NCBI GenBank assembly: GCA_025200525.1
Contig: CM045762.1
Location: 110,148,734-110,212,733 of the forward strand
Length of the DNA: 64,000 nt
Source of the DNA: Camellia lanceoleosa
Taxonomy: Eukaryota; Streptophyta; Magnoliopsida; Ericales; Theaceae
Reading direction: 5' to 3'
Shown here in pieces: positions 34,267-46,556 of this stretch. The first letter of the stretch is position 1, and the number at the start of each line of letters is the position of its first letter. The notes beneath the pieces are model-generated. The model searched no databases. It had not been told where the DNA came from and saw only the letters and a program-made list of their open reading frames with translations. The position numbers and the translations under genes were made by a program.

Positions 34267-36294
34267 TGTAACACCCCGAAAATAATTACAATAATCCAAC
34301 CCAACACAATTGACGCAAGACAACATGATCAAAATTATAATATATCATTAGTCTGACTTGATATACAAAAGTGACACATGCGATATACATTCATAAATAG
34401 TTCATCTTGAATCTACAACATGTGTTACAAGTAGTAAAGAGGCGTGAAAGTTAAATAGATAATTATATGCCTTCAAGGCTTACATCTTTCCAAGTCTTTG
34501 TTCGGTTACAACAAAAGAGAGTCTAACTCTATACAATTCAAGCCCTTGGTTATACAAATAAGCACAAAAGTGAAGCCCGTGCTCCAAACTCCTTCCGAGC
34601 TACTGCCTTGGCAGAGGCATATCATCAACACCTGAAAATGGCTTTCCCAAATAGGGTGAGCCGAAACCTAGTAGGAACAATTTAACACAATATATAGATC
34701 TTAACAAAGATATAAGTACAATGTGCATTTGCAATGCTAGTGAGAAAACATTTACATTCTATATCATCATAAAGTACCAAAATTTATAACTCAATCATTT
34801 TTCCTTCTCATTAATTCAGGTTAGATCATTCCATCTCAATTCATGAGCCAATTTCATTATCTTTCAAACAACTCATCTGAGACTACAACTCAGTGGTTCC
34901 CAAATTAACACAATCATCATACAAGCACTTCAAATTGCCATTTTACGAAAAATTTGTCCGCGGGATCGGCGTCCATATATACGCACGGTTTTGAGACTTT
35001 CACCTAGGACACAAAGACCAACTTAGTTCAATGGAGTCCATCCCCTATCTCCTCCTAAACAATCATACACATACAATGTATTCAAAACTTAGTCATATTC
35101 AATGATGACCACCAAGAGATTAGTTTCAATTTATCTAATCCTCATGCAATTTCTACAACAATCATGGCTATCCTCCACTGATAGCCCAATACAGATATTT
35201 CTAAACAGATATTAAATCCCAAGACAGATAGTGTATTCAAATTTCCAAAAGTGTGGGATAATGCATATCCAATTCCACCGTTTACATCAACATTCATCCA
35301 ATTTCATATTTATGATACCAATTTTATTTATTTATACAAAATAAATACTTGAACTATTTTAGGTTAGCTTCCCTCTTTCCCACATACCAACCCAAATGCC
35401 AAAATAAACTATTATGACACAATATAACCTCATTATCAAGCCCCATGACTATTTATAGCACATTCACTAGAAACCTCCCTTTTGAGTTTTACATCCCAAA
35501 TCCTAGGTTTGTCCAAAATTCTCCCAAAACTCAGCATTGTTACACAACAACAAATAACCAAGTTAAAACCCATAAGAAAGTGTAGAAAATTCCTACCTCA
35601 AGCTTAGAAGGCAAGTAAAGCAAGGTTGAAACTTCAATGATGCCGAAACCAAGTTCCAATTGGATCAAAGCAGAGCTCTAGGAGTGCTCTAACATTTTCT
35701 CAAAGGCACTAGGGTGAAGAACCCAATGGATCTAGGTAAAAATGTAGAGAGAAGGTGTGTTTTAGAGAGAAAGACTCAAGATCTAGGTTTTTGGAAAGTT
35801 TTAGAGAGAAGGAGAAATGAAAAAGTGAAGTAAAAAGTAGTCTTCGTGAATTGATATACACGCAGTCTGCTTGAGTGCAAAAAATGATGCTCGAGCGCTA
35901 GACACATTGTTTTGCTCGAGCGTAGCTCGAGCGCAAGAAGTGACGCTTGAGCATAGAATACACACTATCAGAAGTTTTCCAGACGAAGGACATCGCTTAA
36001 GCTCAAGATTGGCCGCTCGGGCATAGAATACATTCTTCTAGTATTTTGCAGGTCTGCAAAAATATTGAGAATTTGCAAAGCTCGCCGGCGCAAGAAGTCA
36101 GCCGGCGAAGGAACAAAAATCTAGGCACCAAAGATTCGAAAATCAAGCAACCAACCTGTTCCAAACAAGACCAACATAATTCCATAACCAAATTTAAGGA
36201 AGGATAAGAGGGAAAAGACATGAACAACCATATGAGGCTATAAAACCCGATTCCAAAATACAAAATGGGTCGATTCTAAACCAGAAACGTTATA
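34267..36294 (-). mobile_element. Solo LTR, element-C-like family, minus strand
   Basis: Bounded by TGTAACACCCC at 34267 and CGTTATA at 36294. The flanks AACAC (34262-34266) and ACCAC (36295-36299) are a target duplication with one mismatch. 2,028 bp with no internal region, so a solo LTR. It shares blocks with 7237-9316 and with element C LTRs. Palindrome array at 35868-36108. Confidence 0.8.
35868..36108. repeat. Paired palindromes: CTCGAG type plus a GCCGGC pair
   Basis: CTCGAG-type ten-base words start at 35868/35888, 35924/35944 and 35994/36014 (each 20 bp apart), with an extra word at 35913. The U3-most pair is GCCGGC at 36084 and 36101 (17 bp apart), aligning with the perfect CGCTCGAGCG pair 9101/9121 of the sister LTR. 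Confidence 0.8.
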
Positions 36295-36339
36295 ACCACT
36301 CCCTTTCTTTCACTAACATGCCATGATCTTGTGAGGATC

Positions 36340-38830
36340 CTAAAACAAGAACTTTGATCCGCAAAGAAAATCTTTATTGATAGAGAAACCATACATTACA
36401 TATGACAATACATCAATAAGGATGAGAAAGAAAAAAGGAAAAAAAAGAAACCAAGCAAAGTGTTGGTGAAAAACCAACACTAGCTCACAAGACCATAAAC
36501 ACTTGTTGCTACCACCCAAAAACAAGCTTAATAGTTGTTTAGAACCCACTGAATGCTCCAACTATGCTTACTTGTTGCCATCCTATATCTTCTTAGTCCT
36601 AACCCTCCTATTTGGATCTCTTTTTGTCTTTTAGCTCCAGCTCAATAATCTTGTTTAGAACATCATCTTCTGTCCCATTGAAATTGATGCCAAGAGATTT
36701 TCCCATTTGTATAGTGCCTTTAGCTTCATTGAGGAGAATATTGTTCGGACTAGTAACACCCTTAGACAGATCTGAACGTGCTTCTCAGCTGCTGCTGGTC
36801 TGAAGATGACAGACTTAAAAGTGTGCTTGCTGACTGCTGCAACTTTATGCCCATGAAGTCTAGCAAAGCTGGTGAACCCCTCTAACTGAACCTTATTATT
36901 TCTTTCTTTTTTTCTTCTCATTCCGCAGGACTTTTTGGACAGAAGCAGGTTGCCTACCTAAGCCTAAATGATTTAGGCTCAGAAATCCCTTCCCATTTAA
37001 ATTCTTACTAAGTGCTTGGGCCAAATCCACTTCAATATTGATATCAAGCCCAATTCCATCTCTAGATCCATTGAAGCTTCTGAGAAAACCAGATGTAAAG
37101 ACTTGCTCAACATTAAATTTTGGTCTATGCACTGGCTCCTCTAACATGGTCTCTTCTACAACTATGTTTACCTCCTCTTCCAAATGGCAATCACTAGGCC
37201 TTGTTCTCTGTTCTACCTCCTTGGTACATACTTCCTCTTCTCTGTTGAAACCTCTATCCCACTTTGACACCACAACAACTGTGTTTACCTCCATCACACT
37301 TTTTACCTCCTTCTCCTTGTAACACTCCTCGGGAATTGATCCTTTGACAACACTACCACAGATTTTGTTAGAGCTGCACTCTTCCAAGAAATGGTGCTTC
37401 TTGCTGCAAAACTCTGCTAAATGATCTTCACACACAAGAATGGGATGTAGTTTACCCCTGCACTCCAAAAATAAAGTTTTGTTAATAATCTCCATACAAG
37501 ATGTAGCCACTCTGATTCTGGTATGGAAGAAGGACATTAGTTGACAAATATCTTGATCCAAGCTAAGAACAATACCCCACATGCTTCTAATGTTGTTGAG
37601 TGTGCCCCTATTCCAGAGATTTAAGGGTATGCCAAAACACCTCAACCACACACATTTCTCTTGGTCAAAATAAAATCCTGGCTTCCATTCCACTACAAAC
37701 TGACTCCATTCCTTAAACCATTCTTTGATATTGCAAATATTTGATTTCAGCTCCTCTTGAGATTTGAAGGTTAATACTATATCTCGTCCTCCCCCTTTTT
37801 TCGACCATTACCTGATCCAAACCTTTCTCCTTCAAGACATTTTCAATGTTAATAGTAAAGTATTCAATATTAAGCTTGACTATTACACTATCACAGAGCC
37901 ATCCATGACCAACTTCATTGGCTTTTATTGTCAAACTTGCTTTCCCAGCAACAGTGGGTGTGTCCCCTTTTAATACTTTAGCAAACGATCTTAGGCCTTT
38001 ATAAGGAACTTCACCCCTATTTCTATTAGTTTCAGGAGGTCTTCTAAAGGTATGGGGTTCTCTCATGCTCTGTTCATCTCTGTTGCTCCTGTCATTGGTA
38101 GCTTTTTTAACTTTTAGCACCCTTTCATCTACCAACAGACTATTCACTTTTTGAATAGAAATGTTTGTTGCTACAGGGCAATCAAATCTCACAAATCCAA
38201 ACCTTGAGTTTGTCATTGTCCTTGTTTTGAAGGGTATAAAGACATCCTTTACTATGCCAAATTGTGTGAAAAGTTTGAACATAGTTTTAACATCCATAAA
38301 TGTAGGTAAATTATCCACAAATACAGTGAACAATCCAGGCTTAACTTTCTTGCCTTGAGCTCCACCTCCTATCTGCCACCTCACTACCAAAATCCAACTT
38401 CCATTTCCTCCTTGTGCCATTACATTTTCACTAAGGCATTATTATCAAACAGATGGAGTGCGAAAACTTTTAACTGGGAAAATAAGCACTAGCTCCCACT
38501 TTTGGCTTTCCCCAAATCACAAAACCCAATTGAAATCAGAAAGGTCAGAGAGGATGGTAAAGGCCTTACTCGAATGTTAATGGATGGTAGAGTTGAAAGT
38601 CTAATCAATCGTCGCTAACGATGGTAGCCATTTGTTTCCAAACAGTTGGTTTCTTATCGACTTTTCTTAGATTATGATTGTTTTCTAGGTGGGAGCGCAA
38701 CCGGAGATAGCGAAACAAATTGGCGAGCAGTGGCTATTTGAGAGGAAACGGTCGACAGTGACCAGTAGGGCTAGTGGTGGCGGCAATAATCGGCAACACT
38801 AGCTATAGCAGTGGCGATCAACAAGGTTTT
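36340..38830 (-). mobile_element. LINE (L1-type) remnant with ORF1 and 3' UTR, no ORF2
   Basis: Minus strand. The 5' flank (38830-38421) precedes an ORF1 pseudogene; after it come about 300 bases without RT or endonuclease motifs, then a 3' UTR-like stretch with CTTTTTTTCC and AATAAA (36373-36378, minus). That end resembles the 3' end of the LINE at 42512-43547 (both have ATCAATAAAG/GTCAATAAAG then GATCAAA). The usual 3-4 kb ORF2 is absent. No clear poly-A tail or target duplication is visible. Confidence 0.65.
36896..38420 (-). pseudogene. LINE ORF1 with RRM and DUF4283-like domain, frameshifted
   Basis: Starts MAQGGNGSWIL at 38420. An RNA-recognition motif follows (TVFVDNLPTFMDVKTMFKLF, then SRFGFVRFDC, about residues 30-110), then a basic linker with SFAKVLKG. 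The frame shifts once between about 37770 and 37740, possibly at an A/G run near 37798. The second frame (to 36896) carries the DUF4283-like core CVWLRCFGIPLNLWN and a Cys/His-rich segment. RRM plus DUF4283 is the usual make-up of plant L1 ORF1, an RNA-binding chaperone of the retrotransposon particle. A derived host RNA-binding protein is possible but less likely given the frameshift. Confidence 0.75.
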
Positions 38831-38953
38831 ATGGAGGGGTGATGATGATGATGACTTTTTAAACTTCCTGCTACTAAAGAATTCGCTTACCTTTTTCTTC
38901 TCCATATCATTTACCCATTATCATTTACTTCTTCTGGTTTTAGTTTTCCTCTC

Positions 38954-38958
<5 letters not shown>

Positions 38959-39004
<46 letters not shown>
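38959..39004. repeat. (CT)n microsatellite
   Basis: About 45 bp of CT repeats; the open frame over it (Leu-Ser runs) is a by-product. Confidence 0.95.
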
Positions 39005-39007
<3 letters not shown>

Positions 39008-40412
39008 ACGAATCCACTCCAAACCTCTCTTTCTCTCACTTCTCACTAATCTTCTTTCCTAAAACAAGAATTGATAAAAATTTCCAGTCATTCACACATG
39101 ATACTAGGTATGTTTAAAGCATTAAAAACTAAAAGAAAAAATTTTGTTATTTCTTACCTCAACATTCTTGTTCATGTGCACCACAAAAGCATGCTACGCG
39201 TGTTTACTCATTGTATTATTTTTAATTAGGTTTTGGTATTTGGACATATGACCATCTTACTCTGATATACACATTTAACATTGTCTTGCTCTAAATGTTT
39301 TAGCTATTAGCAAGTGGCATTATTTATTTCAACATAACTGGTTTGAAGATATACTAGTGAATCATTTGTTTCACAATCTCCGACTGCACCATAATCAACC
39401 ACATTTAAAGTGTCTAATGTTCCAACATCTTCTACTTGAATGCCTAAGCCAAATGTAGCAATACAACATACCATAAGAATGCCAATTAGCTTCTACAAGA
39501 AAAACATCAAAGTGTATCCTCAGGCATACACAGTTGTGCACTAATGCATACATGGTTTTTAGTTTGTAAGTGGTGGAAGCACTTCTCACCATTGTATACA
39601 AGCAACCAAATGAAGATTTATAAAATAAGAAAAAAAAATTATGCTTAGTGAAAAATACAGATTTTTGAGACACCTTATATAGAGTAGGGATGATAGTAGA
39701 ATGCCTTGGCCAAAATTTTGAAAATCAAACTTTTTGCCACGCTTTAGTTTTACAACCCTTTTTAATTAAGCCTTTCACTAGTTTGTTGTGAAAGCTATAG
39801 CTGATGTTGGTTATCAATTAGATTTTGGGTTGTATATATATTTATGCAAGTAACATGATATGATACATGAAATCTTAAGCTTATTCACTAGTGCAAAAAG
39901 AAATCTCAAGCTTATAACTCAGGCATTAGTGTTCTTACGCTTTATATTGCTCGAGTTTAGCTCGAGTTCATATTGTGACCATATGGTAAAATGAGAAAGG
40001 AAAATGCCTAAAATTTTTAAAACATGATCTCTAAATTTGATGTGAACAATTATATATGTTAGTTGTTAATTATAGCACTATTCCTTTAACTATTAATGAA
40101 TATTACTTGACCTTTTCAATTATGAAAATGTATCACTTTCATCCTTTTTAGACCACCTCTAAAAAATCGTGTAATTATAAGATTTTTAAAGTTGAGGTGA
40201 TCAAAATGTACGAGTTTATATATAAAGGGATAAAGTGATATTTGTTAACGGTGGAGGGGTGTTGGTGTAATTAACCTTTTTTTATTTAATTTTTCATGTG
40301 TTATGATGGATTTTATTACTTTTAAATATACACAAAATCCTAATACTTTTTCAAAATGAAATAATATTTGTATTTTATCATTTTATTTTTTTTCATTTAT
40401 ATACATTAATCA

Positions 40413-40434
40413 AATATATATATATATATATATA
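40413..40434. repeat. (TA)n microsatellite
   Basis: About 22 bp of TA repeats. Confidence 0.9.
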
Positions 40435-40923
40435 CATACTAAGGGAATGCAACACCTAAGATCATTAAATTTTTTTTAGGTACATCAGAAGTTTAAAAAT
40501 AAATTAAAAAAATAATTAATAAAAAAAACTAAGATTATTATGAAAACATTCCACCGATCTGGTTATGCCCACCATGCCAATCAGCCCAACACCTTTATGG
40601 GCCCACTGTTCACACCTTTTACAAAAAAATAAAAATAAATAAATAATAATTAAATTAAAACAAAGAAATCGATCACATTAGAACTTGCAAAGAAAATGTT
40701 GATGGAATCTACGCATAATCACATTTATTACAGAGAAAATGTGACAACTATAGAGAAATCAGACCCCTATTTATATATGCCTGTAATTATTTTTACCTTT
40801 AAATTGGCTTGACTTTCTTACTTTTCTTGATTTTAACAATTTTTTACTCTTTGCAATTTTCAATATCTCAAAAGAGGTGAGAAAATTGGTCATGTCTGGT
40901 TGTAGTTTTGTTTTCATTTTTCA

Positions 40924-40964
<41 letters not shown>
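40924..40964. repeat. (AAT)n microsatellite
   Basis: About 40 bp of AAT repeats. Confidence 0.95.
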
Positions 40965-40965
<1 letters not shown>

Positions 40966-42511
40966 CTGGCAAACTGCTTACAAAAAAATTTCAGAAATTC
41001 TTTTCTTTTCTTTTTTTTAATAGCTAAATTTTTAAATAAAAAAAAAAAAAAAGATTAACCAATCATGCCTTTGGTGTGTAGCAACACTTATAATATGAAA
41101 ATTATTGTAAACCAAACCATTACCTTCAAATCCAACTAATAACAAAATAATTAATTAATCACCCATTTGTTTTTGGAACTTGGTAGGAATGGGAATTACC
41201 AAGTCAACACCATCTATGGTTTCTTTTCTTTAAAAAAAGGAGATATATAATTTCGAGATAGGCTCCTCTTAAGTTTGTAAATTTGGACAGTCTTTTTAGT
41301 TGGCTTAATTTTTTTTTTTTATACTTAAATTCAATGATTTGAAACATTTACATTTTAACATTAGTCGAGTAAATTATTCTTACAAAAAAATAAGTTGATC
41401 GGAAACAATAATTATATATTTTGATGAATTTTGTATGCAAAAAATGGATGATGAGTGTAATTTTAAATATAATTGTTCATTTTCTTTAATAAACAATTAA
41501 TTCAAACATGTAATTATCATTATTCGATCAATTTAATTTTTAAATATAAATAATTTACATGACGAACTCATGTGAACAGTTTAAATCATCGAACTAGAAC
41601 CAAAACATAGGCCCACTAAAAAGAATGGATGGTCTAGTCCAAATTGGCAACCGAAGACTAGCCATCCTCATAATTTTCAGTCGTTCCATTATATTTGACC
41701 TTTGTTTTTCATGTACTACCATGTAAATCCTTTGTGATTCCCTAGAAAAACCTAAATTAAAACATAAGACAAGAAAATTTCTAATTTAGTTTTAAGTTTC
41801 CCGCATATAGAAAACCCATAAGAACTTCCCTGAAAAAATAATAAAATAAAATCAAAATATTAAATAAAGTAAAACCAAAAGAAGCAAAAGATATTTATAG
41901 AAGCTACCTTTCACATTAATAAAAATATAACACGTCTTTTTTTTAAGTGAACGAGTTTCTCTTTGCTTTTTAATTGGATCAGAGATATTCAGTTGACATA
42001 TTGTGAGCCGATTTTGGTGATCTGAACCATTTATCTTGTAGGATTTATTGAATAGATTTTTCATACAAAAAAATTAAATTGATAAGACATTGATACCCAA
42101 ATGATCGAATCATATTGTTCTTTAAACTTTGACAATCTATTATCAAAATCATACTTATAGTTCATTATTTTTAAAACAAACATGGTTCAATCATATGACT
42201 ATGTCTGATCAATTTAATTTTTTACATAAATGATTTACTTAATAGATTTTAGAAGATAAACAACTTGAATTATCGAAGTGGAAACAAGATTGGGTCACAA
42301 TGTACAAACTAGACCTATCGAGTCGGAGTAAGGACAATAGAGAAACTTGATTCTTCCCTTAATAATTCCACAAAAACCCTAACCCCACATCAAACGCATC
42401 TGTTAGGACTAATCCTGGAAACCCTCAATAATTTAGTGTGAATACAGCTTTCTCTCTTTCTCTTTCCGTCTCTCACTTTTTGCATTTCCTGCCAACCCAA
42501 CACCATTGAAG

Positions 42512-43547
42512 CAATCCAGGACCTGCAGTACCAATTGCTGTCTTAATTTGGAACAACTTTGCTCCTCCTAAAGTGCAATGCTTTGGGTGGCTGGCTTGGC
42601 TTGGTAGGGTTAGAACTTCTAGTTTCCTCTTTAGAATTGAAATCCTAGCTGGGAGCTCAAATCTTGATTGTGTGTTCTGTCATAATGGGGTTGAAATAGT
42701 GGAACATATTTTACTTTACTGTCCTTTTGTTTGGTTGCTTTGGTCCAACATTGTACAATGGTGCGGATTGCAGAGGGTGTTACCAGGTTCAGTGCATGCA
42801 TTGTTGCAATGGTGGTCTAGTTGTAGAATGAAGAAGTTGGAGAAGAAAATTTGGATGGTTATACCTTTGGCTACTCTCTGGTCTACATGGAAGCATAGCA
42901 ATGATTGTGTTTTTAATGATTCTCAACCAAATTTGGAAGATCTGTGTGAAATAGTGAAAGTTAGAGTTTCTATGTGGCTCAAAACATCGCCAATTTAGGC
43001 GCAGTTTTCTATAAATGACTTGGTCTTTAATCTGCAACCAGTGAAGTATTGTATCAAAAATGGAGGTTGAATGTTATGGATCAAGTCTGGTGTCCTGCAA
43101 CAGATGCTCTGTTTAGTTGGTTCGTTTGCCATCACCAGTTGGCTTTCTGTTGGAATGGTTGTTGTTTGTTACTTGGAAGTGTTTGTTACTTGGAAGTGTT
43201 TGTTGGGTGGAGTTGCTCACTGGTTTGTCACTGCTCACTAGTTTGTTGCTGCTGTAGAGATCTCTTGCTGCAGCTGCTGCTGATGTTTTGTTGTTGTTGT
43301 CGATGTAGGATTACTTTGCTGATTGTATAGCTATTATGTTTTTTTTTTTTTTGGGTATTTTTGATTGGTTTGTCACCAATCTTGGTTCAAGTGCTAGCAT
43401 ATGATTGTGCTTCCTTTGCAGTGCCAACCTAGTTGGGATTGTTGAGGTTAGCTATGATGCTTTTTGCAGTTCCCTGCTTTGTTGATGTAATTTTTGCATG
43501 TATTGTGCTTTTTCGTCAATAAAGCTTTTGTTTTTCTGATCAAAAAA
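42512..43547 (+). mobile_element. 5'-truncated LINE (L1-type), 3' end
   Basis: Holds the last part of ORF2 and a 3' UTR that ends in TCAATAAAG...GATCAAAAAAA, a polyadenylation signal and short A tail. ATTGAAG occurs at 42505-42511 and 43548-43554 and may be the target duplication. 5' truncation is the common fate of LINE copies. Confidence 0.75.
42514..42998 (+). pseudogene. LINE ORF2 C-terminus, zf-RVT domain
   Basis: The open frame before the GTG at 42573 already reads IWNNFAPPKVQCFGWLAWLG, so the start is a truncation, not a true start. The region CVFCHNGVEIVEHILLYCPF with a downstream FVWLLW is the Cys-x2-Cys...His...Cys zinc-binding domain at the end of plant L1 reverse transcriptases. 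It ends at a stop near 42998, possibly the natural end. The RT and endonuclease parts are missing. Confidence 0.82.
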
Positions 43548-43672
43548 ATTGAAGTAGTTGATGAAGTTGACTAGCCCAATGTCAAAAGACAAGAGATTGA
43601 TCCAAAAGCCTTATATATATATATTCCAAACCTGTCTAGATAGATAGTGTAACACTCCAAAATTTTTCCCTC

Positions 43673-43842
43673 CACTTGAGCATAAAAGATGACGCTCGAG
43701 TGGACCTGTGAGGCTTCTAGTACTTTTACAGTCTATCCAAAATTTTGAGAGTTGTGAATTTCTACTCGAGCGCATGAGTGGTCGCTCGAGCGGTCGGCTT
43801 TGTTAGTCTGTTTCCTTGAGCGCAAAATTGGACACTCAAGCG
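43673..43842. repeat. Paired CTCGAG-type palindromes, three pairs
   Basis: Ten-base words start at 43673/43693, 43763/43783 and 43813/43833, all 20 bp apart, right at the start of U3. Variants include CACTTGAGCA and CACTCAAGCG. Confidence 0.88.
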
Positions 43843-44186
43843 GTCTACTTGGTTGAGTCTGAATTTCTGGGACTAGTGGGATTGCTCTTGACATTTTTTT
43901 ATCTTGTTTGGAGCCCTCCTGTTTTATTTTGGGACATTGGTTGAAGTAGTAACATGATGGTAAAGTAAGATTGAACCAAAAACTTTAATTCAGATAATTT
44001 TTCTACGAACAGCCGTCACTCTTTTGCCCTTCTATTTTTCCACACTTTGAATTTCGGTGTGAGGATAGAATCATTGAAAATCTTGTTTTCGGGGCTTCGA
44101 TTTGGACACAAGAACGACCTAAAATGAAGTCCGCCTGAGCGAGTTATGGCCATTTGAAGTTTTGGTATCTGTGCTGGAAGCAAGTA

Positions 44187-44216
44187 TGCTCGAGCGCAGA
44201 AAGTGGAGCTTGAGCG
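44187..44216. repeat. Fourth palindrome pair, CTCGAG type
   Basis: TGCTCGAGCG at 44187 and AGCTTGAGCG at 44207, 20 bp apart. It aligns with the CACGTG pair at 62715/62735 of the sister LTR. A lone CGCCTGAGCG lies at 44132. Confidence 0.88.
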
Positions 44217-44934
44217 GACTGCGCCAATTCAGGAACTTAAAAAGTGATTTTCTAGATCATTCTTTGCATTTTCCTTTTCCCTCTTCCTTCCTCTGACCCT
44301 AGGTTCGAAAACCCTTGATTTCTTGACCCAAATAGCATCCATTTCTCAAAGATTTGGCCAAAATCTCTTACCAAAAAGTGAAGAATACATGAAGCTCAAC
44401 ATTTTCAACCGATTGGATTTTGGATTTGTGAAGGATTCTTCTAGAAGCCTTACTTTATTGCTTGATCCTTGAGGCAGGGGTTCTAGTTCTCCTTTAATAC
44501 TCCCATTTATAGATAGATTTGTGATATTTTCTTATATAAATACAAAATTTGTAATTTTGAGCATATTATGATAAATCATGAGATTGGGGGTTTAGTTTGA
44601 AATGTTGGGGTTTAAATTTTGCGTTATGATTATGGGCTTATGAAATTGGGGTTAAAATTAATAAAAGAATTGGAATAAAAAGTGTTTGGGTGAAGTGCTT
44701 TAATTTCTCTTAAAACCCTAGCTCATATAAAAGTTTAATTGAATTTTGGAAGTGTTTGGAAATTCATGTAAAAGTTGGGATTGAACCCTTATTGTTGATA
44801 TTTTAAATTATGTGATAATATGAAACAAAGTTTTGGGGAAAGAAATTGTTAATGGTATGGATGATATGGATTTTGTGATAAAATGATGAAGTTAAGGTTT
44901 AAGAGTTTATCTTGAGTTATGTTGAATTGCATTT

Positions 44935-45115
44935 AGTGGTGTTGAATTGAATTGTGTTGAATTATATTGAATTGTGTTGAACTATGTTGAGTTGTGTTGA
45001 ATCATGTTGAGTTGTGTTGAGTTTGGGTTGAGTTATGTTGGGTTGTGTTGAGTTTAGGTTGAGTTGTGTTGGGTTGTGTTGAGTTTGGGTTGAGTTGTGT
45101 TGGTTGGTGTTGTGT
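44935..45115. repeat. TTGAGTTGTG pentamer low-complexity tract
   Basis: Repeated TTGAA/TTGAG/TTGTG words; reverse of the tracts at 12070-12230 and 48255-48400. Confidence 0.85.
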
Positions 45116-46556
45116 TAGTACCCGCGCGCGGAGTTGAAAAAGGTTTTGGGGGGCCCACTTCCCACCGTATAATACCTGGCAAATGTAGAGGTAGTTTTGA
45201 ATTAAAGGTGTCCAAATTCTCGGTCTAGGCTTATCGCGAGATGAATGTGGGAAAAATATTTTTGGGTGTCCACACAGTCCCGCCGTATAATAACCGGCAA
45301 AAGTTGAAAAACAGATGTTTTATTTTAAAGTTGAAAATGGTTTTTGGGAGTTCACTTCCCACCGTATAATAGCCGACAAAAGGTGGAAGGTGTTAAGAAT
45401 TGGGTGCCCGCTATCCTGCCGTATCAAGTCGGCAAAAGGTGGAATGTGTTGAGTCAGTGATATTATGAAAGTACAATTTGATGTGTACTTTGGTACGGAT
45501 GGGAGATACATATGGTAATTATTTGAAAAGAATAGATAATGAAATAGTAATTGGATAAGGCATTGGTGATAATGACCTGACCGGGTTGTTTGTACCTATA
45601 AGGAGAGATTAAAAGTGTTGTATTTATAATTAATAGAGAAATTGAATTAAATGGGTTTATCATTCTTGTGTTATGTTGAATTATAATTAATAATGCAAAT
45701 GTGGATGTGATGTAGTTGTTAGACAAGTAGGAGTTGAGTATAGGAGAATCGCTATTGAATAAAAAAAAGATTTGGATTTTTACATTACGGAGTTTTAGTA
45801 ATAATGGATGGACAAGCGAGAATGGTGTGTATGAGAGGTGTTTTTGAGTATTAAGGGAACTTGAACTTTGAGGTTGAGGTTGTGGAGATATAATAATTGT
45901 GAATTGTAGAAGGGAATTAAAAGAGGAACATTAAAATGGAAATGAAATGAAGAATATTTTGAAATTAGGTTAATAAATTTAAAATGATGTTGTTCCTTAG
46001 GCACACTTGTTTGAAAAGAGGAACTATGGTTTTTTCTGATGATGAGGAATAATTTTTAAAGATGAAAGGTTTCTTTAAAACGTTCAAATAAATTTTGAGA
46101 AAATGATACTCTACGTATAATATTTTGAAAATTTAAAAATGTCACATTACTATATGGTATTACCTTTTATGCATGATCATTTCTATCTATGTGTTAGCTT
46201 GAACTATGAGATTCCTACTGGGCATAAAAGCTCACCCCTCGTTGTTTTATCTTTTTTTCAGGAAGAGAAAGTCAGATTCATTAGTTGAAGAGTTATGGGA
46301 TCCATGTATCTTTTATGTTTCATTTCACCGTAGATGTAAAATGAATGAATAATGTATCTTATCTATTTGTAGCTTTGCAGCAGAAGCTTGGCATGTATTA
46401 TTTCCATTATTGTATTCATTGAGAGGGAGAACATGCATTACTATGTTTCTATTACTCAAGAGTAATAGATATATATATATATATATAAGATTGGATCTCA
46501 ATTAAAGGCTTTTGGTAATATTTATGAGTAATTAAAATTTGGGGTGTGACAGATAG

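Larger units (their letters stand above)
38831..42511. other. AT-rich intergenic spacer
   Basis: No coding frame, LTR or terminal inverted repeat that I can support. It contains microsatellites (CT)n 38959-39004, (TA)n 40413-40434, (AAT)n 40924-40964 and several A or T runs. An element now beyond recognition could be present. Confidence 0.7.
43648..46551 (+). mobile_element. Solo LTR (2.9 kb), plus strand, in a GATA repeat
   Basis: TGTAACACTCC at 43648 to GGGGTGTGACA at 46551, with inverted ends. Target duplication GATAG at 43643-43647 and 46552-46556, inside a short (GATA)n tract. No internal region. Its 3' two-thirds (about 44490-46551) match LTR D (10284-13136) in reverse, including the TGCCG/CGGCA hairpins (about 45165-45440) and pentamers; its 5' third matches the LTR at 62372. 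Confidence 0.92.

Noticed and set aside
38811..39062. 83-codon frame with Leu-Ser runs
   Set aside because: Translation of a (CT)n microsatellite.
38831..42511. Search for MITE or Helitron ends
   Set aside because: No convincing terminal inverted repeats with duplications, nor TC...CTRR ends with a hairpin, could be found by eye.
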